This document shows positions 6,995 to 9,383 of a stretch of DNA of 9,383 nucleotides, one piece after another. This DNA comes from Deltaproteobacteria bacterium (lineage in GTDB: Bacteria; Desulfobacterota; DSM-4660; Desulfatiglandales; HGW-15): contig JAFDIC010000126.1 of assembly GCA_019308525.1 (NCBI GenBank), forward strand, positions 1 to 9,383, written 5' to 3'. Position numbers and translations under genes: made by a program. Below the pieces are notes generated by a model, which saw only the letters and a list, made by a program, of their open reading frames with translations, had not been told where the DNA came from and ran no database searches. Position 1 is the stretch's first letter. The number at the start of each line of letters is the position of its first letter.

Positions 6995-7534
6995 ATGAAT
7001 AAAAGAAGGGTTTCGATAGTAGTCTCCGTCTTGGTCCTGCTGCCTCTCCTTCAAGGGTGCTTCGCTGGAGAAGATTGCGACAGGCTCCGTTCTGAGCTGG
7101 AAAAGACGAAGTCTGAACTGGTTACTGCGAAGAGCTTACTGGACAAGACCAGGAAAGAACTGGAGGTGGTCAAACGAGAATTGGCAGATGCCATGGCCAA
7201 GCTAGGCGAGGCAAACAAGAAGATTCTCGTCTTCGAGGAGACGGTCGGCAACAGGGAAAGGGTACGGCAAGAGACGGAAAAAAAATTGAAGGAGACAACC
7301 AGCCTTTGCGAAAAGAAAAAAAGGATTGCGGAAGCCAACCTGGTCTCCGCCCTACACGAAGTCACCTTTTTGAAGCAGAGAATAGAGGAACTTATCAACG
7401 GCCTGGAAACCGTCTCTGGTGAACTGGACATAACAAGGGACGCTAATGCTGTGCTTCAAAGGGAGGTCCAACGACTCACCCGCGAAAACATAAGGCTTAG
7501 AAAGACCTCGGGGGCCTCCATCTCCAGGCCCTAA
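6995..7534 (+). CDS. Coiled-coil lipoprotein of unknown function
   Basis: The 179-aa product begins with a lipoprotein signal peptide: a basic MNKRR start, a hydrophobic stretch at residues 6-19, and the lipobox LQGC with Cys22 as the predicted lipidation site. The residue after Cys is Phe, not Asp, so the E. coli inner-membrane retention rule does not apply. From about residue 28 to 170 the sequence is rich in Leu, Glu, Lys and Arg in heptad-like spacing (for example LRSELEKTKSELVTAKSLL), predicting a long coiled coil. No enzymatic domain is seen. The ATG at 6995 has a strong ribosome binding site (GGGGGGAG, 6 nt spacing). It lies upstream of two envelope proteins that also carry coiled coils, which suggests a shared role in envelope structure; that is inference. 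No terminator with a T-run follows it. Confidence 0.85.
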   Translation: MNKRRVSIVVSVLVLLPLLQGCFAGEDCDRLRSELEKTKSELVTAKSLLDKTRKELEVVKRELADAMAKLGEANKKILVFEETVGNRERVRQETEKKLKETTSLCEKKKRIAEANLVSALHEVTFLKQRIEELINGLETVSGELDITRDANAVLQREVQRLTRENIRLRKTSGASISRP

Positions 7535-7705
7535 GGGATCACGGGCAAATGCCCCGGGAGGCCATAAGTCGCCGGAAGACCCCGGACTTGGTTCACCTTC
7601 CTGGCCCACATTTCATGAATGTTTCCGCTCCTTCAGGGATCCAAATTCCTGGTGAATCTTCCGTTGCTGAGATGCGACTATTCCGTACTGTCTATCACAA
7701 ATTTA
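7535..7705. other. Intergenic stretch without a recognised gene
   Basis: I see no convincing coding frame here. There are small inverted repeats: GGGC-AAAT-GCCC at 7543-7554, right after the lipoprotein stop, and TTCACC near 7591 with GGTGAA near 7653. Neither is followed by a T-run, so they are not convincing terminators. Confidence 0.4.
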
Positions 7706-7734
7706 TTGACGTTAAAGTGAAATTGGATTATTAA
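7706..7734 (+). promoter_or_regulatory. Sigma70-type promoter upstream of a structured RNA segment
   Basis: TTGACG (7706-7711, 5 of 6) is separated by exactly 17 bp from TATTAA (7729-7734, 4 of 6). A transcript would start near 7741, 374 nt before the first SH3-domain gene. It could give either a separate small RNA or a long leader. Confidence 0.5.
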
Positions 7735-7740
7735 GGTAAA

Positions 7741-7925
7741 GCGCCATTAAGAAAAAACTTCTTATATTATCCAAAATGTTTGTGGAGCCCAAATACGGAC
7801 GAACCCGGAGAGGGAGACGGCTCACAGGCCACTCAAACGAATGCCCCTGTGGGGACGGCATGTCGGCCTATTCATGTAGCCGGGCCTTCTTTATTCGAAT
7901 AGTCTCCGTCCACAAACAGAAGACG
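7741..7925 (+). ncRNA. Candidate rod-shaped structured RNA (6S-like shape, unproven)
   Basis: Pairing segments are arranged in nested order, as in a single rod. TGTTTGTGGA (7777-7786) is perfectly complementary to TCCACAAACA (7909-7918). Inside it GGAGAC (7813-7818) pairs with GTCTCC (7902-7907), GGCT (7819-7822) with AGCC (7878-7881), AGGCC (7826-7830) with GGCCT (7865-7869), and ATGCC (7841-7845) with GGCAT (7857-7861) at the tip. Unpaired stretches lie on both sides between the closing stem and the inner stems, including a palindrome TATTCGAATA at 7892-7901. A promoter at 7706-7734 would start the RNA near 7741, giving about 185 nt. This size and shape resemble 6S RNA, but I cannot confirm conserved 6S bases. 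It could instead be the leader of the gene at 8115. An open frame of 60 codons at 7776-7958 has no ribosome binding site or recognisable product. Confidence 0.35.
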
Positions 7926-7989
7926 AAAGAGCACGCCGGGTTTCCAGGGCAGAAATGAGCAATTTTTCGCAAGGTCAAGGAAAACAAGG

Positions 7990-8081
7990 GGTTGGGCGGA
8001 GTCGTACGAGTAGTACGTCGCACAACCAGCCCTGCGGTTTGGCGCCGAGGTTGCGGGAAAGGGCCGTTTCTGGATGGAAAC
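7990..8081 (+). promoter_or_regulatory. Three hairpins in the leader of the SH3-domain gene
   Basis: The first hairpin (7990-8027) pairs GGTTG with CAACC, GCG with CGC, and CGTAC with GTACG around a GAGTA loop, 13 pairs in all with small interior loops. The second pairs GCCCT (8029-8033) with AGGGC (8060-8064). The third pairs GTTTC (8066-8070) with GAAAC (8077-8081). They end about 15 nt before AAGGAG (8095-8100), the likely but distant ribosome binding site of the gene at 8115, so they could control its translation. No known riboswitch is recognised. Confidence 0.35.
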
Positions 8082-8114
8082 CAAATAGATAGTCAAGGAG
8101 ATCCCTGGTAGCGA

Positions 8115-8795
8115 ATGCGCGGATACTTCCTCGCCCTTTCTTTCGCTGTGGCAGTTTTGGCTTTCTCCCACCCGGCCTGGGCCAAAAAAGCCTTTGTGTC
8201 CGACTCAATCACCATTCCTCTTTACGAGGAACCGGACATTGCGAAGGAAATCCTCGTCAAGCTCCGTTCGGGCCAGCGGCTTGAAACGCTGGAAACAAGA
8301 GATGAATGGACCCGAGTCCGTGTCCTGGAGGGAGAAGGTGAGGGCCTCCAGGGTTGGATCCTGTCCAGCTATCTTTCAAGTCGACAACCCTGGGAAAAGC
8401 GGGCCATGTCTCTCAAGGAAGAAAACATAAAGCTCAAGGCAAGGCTTGACACCTTGGAAGCGGAGCTGAACGATTTGAGCGTGAAAAAATTGGGTCTAAA
8501 AAAAGAACTCCAGGAGCTGACCAATACCCTCGAACTGTTAAAAAAGGAATATACGGAACTAGAGGGGGGAGGCGAAGGCTACAGGGGACTCGAGACTAAG
8601 TTTGAGAAACTCAAGGAGATCCTGGACTCAGGCAGAAGAGACGTCCAGCACCTGAGAGAAGAAAACACAAGGCTCAAAACCCGGGAAAAAACCAGATGGC
8701 TCCTCCTCGGCGCCTTGATACTATTATGTGGACTTATGCTCGGCTTGATAATAGGCCGTCAGCACAAGAAGCGTCGGCCAGGAGGCTATTTTTGA
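8115..8795 (+). CDS. SH3-domain, coiled-coil, membrane-anchored envelope protein (TIGR04211/YgiM-like)
   Basis: This 226-aa protein has the layout of the TIGR04211 (SH3 and anchor domain) family. It has a signal peptide at 1-23 ending AWA, a bacterial SH3-like domain at about 26-90 (VSDSITIPLYEEP, LRSGQRLETLE, EWTRVRV, LQGWILSSYL), a charged coiled coil at about 95-190, a transmembrane helix at 195-214 and a basic tail (HKKRR). The coiled coil and SH3 domain should lie in the periplasm, anchored at the C-terminus. Function in this family is not settled; a link to the cell wall is inferred from SH3b domains in general. The start is fixed, because an in-frame TAG at 8109-8111 lies just upstream of the ATG; AAGGAG lies 14 nt before the ATG, farther than usual. 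A related gene follows 211 bp downstream. Confidence 0.88.
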   Translation: MRGYFLALSFAVAVLAFSHPAWAKKAFVSDSITIPLYEEPDIAKEILVKLRSGQRLETLETRDEWTRVRVLEGEGEGLQGWILSSYLSSRQPWEKRAMSLKEENIKLKARLDTLEAELNDLSVKKLGLKKELQELTNTLELLKKEYTELEGGGEGYRGLETKFEKLKEILDSGRRDVQHLREENTRLKTREKTRWLLLGALILLCGLMLGLIIGRQHKKRRPGGYF

Positions 8796-8893
8796 GACTT
8801 CGGGTTCTCCACAGCGAATTTTCTCGCAGGGCTCTCTGTCTCCGACCCCTGCCGGGTTCCCTGGGCCTATGGTATTCTAGTAGCAATGAACCA

Positions 8894-8980
8894 CCCCGCC
8901 GCAAGCAGCGGGGTATGAGTTGGAAACTATCTTAACGCCTCAAGGGGCGCGGAATTAAGGCCTCGTCCGCCTCTGGCGGA
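8894..8980. repeat. Cluster of three GC-rich palindromes, REP-like intergenic element
   Basis: Three hairpins follow each other. CCCCGC/GCGGGG (8894-8899 with 8908-8913) has a CGCAAGCA loop. CTTAA with CGCC pairs with GGCG and TTAAG (8931-8939 with 8946-8959) with a CGGAA bulge. TCCGCC/GGCGGA (8966-8971 with 8975-8980) has a TCT loop. Such clusters, ending in a TTAAACCCAGAGAG-type tail, look to me like dispersed intergenic repeats of some Desulfobacterota genomes; that is recollection, not a search result. The tail's AGAGAGAGA (8989-8997) lies 9 nt before the next ATG and may act as its ribosome binding site. No T-run follows, so a terminator is less likely. Confidence 0.5.
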
Positions 8981-9006
8981 TTAAACCCAGAGAGAGATTA
9001 GAGCAA

Positions 9007-9383
9007 ATGTCTTTCAAAGGCCTCTTATTCGTGAAAAGGCTTGGACCCATTCTCACAATCCTCTTCTTGGGCTTTGTGACAACAGGGGAGTGCATTGCTA
9101 CAGAAGTATACGTGACCGACTCCTTGAGCATAGACCTCTATGATGAGCCCAGCAAGGAAAGCAAGATTATCGGAACCCTCCTGTCGGGAGAGGCCGTTGA
9201 TATCATAGTCTCAGACGAGGAATGGTCATTTGTTCGTCCCCTGGAGCAGAAGAAGGAGGGCATCAGGGGGTTCGTAGAAACCCGATATCTCATGGATCGC
9301 ATACCATGGAAAAAGAAGGCCATCCCCATTGAAGAGGAGAATCAAAGGATCAGTGAAAAGTTGAGTTTTCTGAACAGGGAGCT
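9007..9383 (+). CDS. Second SH3-domain/coiled-coil envelope protein, paralogue of the preceding gene (3' truncated by window)
   Basis: The frame from the ATG at 9007 stays open to the window end (125 codons). It encodes a signal peptide (basic MSFKGLLFVKR, hydrophobic core to about residue 27, likely cleavage after CIA at 31). An SH3-like domain follows from about residue 34 to 100, then the beginning of a coiled coil (PIEEENQRISEKLSFLNRE). It aligns through its visible length with the gene at 8115: V-x-DS, LY-x-EP, SG, EW-x-x-VR-x-LE, YL, PW-x-K, then EEN in the same order. The two are therefore tandem paralogues, well diverged at protein level. A C-terminal anchor would be expected beyond the window. 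The ribosome binding site is weak and may come from the repeat tail just upstream. An open frame on the opposite strand is a shadow. Confidence 0.82.
   Translation, partial: MSFKGLLFVKRLGPILTILFLGFVTTGECIATEVYVTDSLSIDLYDEPSKESKIIGTLLSGEAVDIIVSDEEWSFVRPLEQKKEGIRGFVETRYLMDRIPWKKKAIPIEEENQRISEKLSFLNRE

Noticed and set aside
7776..7958. Short + strand open frame of 60 codons
   Set aside because: There is no Shine-Dalgarno sequence, its Arg/Cys-rich product matches nothing I know, and its ends fall within the paired arms of the candidate RNA.
7981..8110. Cyclic-di-GMP or cobalamin riboswitch in the gene leader
   Set aside because: The conserved blocks I know for these classes are absent, although the region is clearly able to form hairpins.

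Overview
The window looks like bacterial chromosome from an anaerobic proteobacterium of the Desulfobacterota (former Deltaproteobacteria) type. This is an inference from gene content: a Liv-type ABC transporter joined to an acyl-CoA synthetase, a stand-alone ferredoxin:thioredoxin reductase catalytic chain, a PyrK/PyrD type 1B pair, and SH3/coiled-coil/membrane-anchor envelope proteins. No rRNA, tRNA, CRISPR array, transposase or phage gene was seen.

Left part (1-3218, + strand): the end of livG, then livF overlapping it by 17 bp, then after 77 bp a 598-aa AMP-forming acyl-CoA synthetase. They are probably one operon whose permease and binding-protein genes lie upstream of the window. The synthetase suggests that the imported substrate may be a carboxylic acid that is activated to a CoA thioester, rather than an amino acid.

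Middle part (3233-5367, - strand, convergent with the synthetase, 14-bp gap): pyrK, pyrD and a ferredoxin:thioredoxin reductase catalytic chain, read in that order. A near-consensus sigma70 promoter lies about 40 bp upstream of pyrK. PyrK and PyrD together oxidise dihydroorotate with NAD+ in pyrimidine synthesis. The third gene adds a ferredoxin-to-disulfide redox function.

The stretch 5368-5983 has no convincing protein gene. It holds the pyrK promoter with a palindrome and a tandem repeat beside it, a very AT-rich block ending in a + strand TTGACA promoter, about 200 bp rich in long-range complementarity (candidate structured RNA), and a 13-bp inverted repeat that may be a terminator. A metal-dependent amidohydrolase gene (5984-6811) follows on the - strand.

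Right part (6995-9383, + strand): three envelope proteins. The first is a coiled-coil lipoprotein. The other two are tandem paralogues with a signal peptide, an SH3-like domain and a coiled coil; the first also has a C-terminal membrane anchor, and the second is cut by the window end. Between the lipoprotein and the first paralogue, 7535-8114 has no convincing protein gene but carries a good promoter, a rod-like foldable segment with a 10-bp closing stem, and several further hairpins just before the start codon. Between the two paralogues is a cluster of three GC-rich palindromes resembling a dispersed intergenic repeat.

The most interesting unexplained material is the two candidate structured RNAs (about 5639-5840 and 7741-7925). 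Neither could be assigned to a known RNA family by reading alone. 6S RNA is one possible identity for the second.
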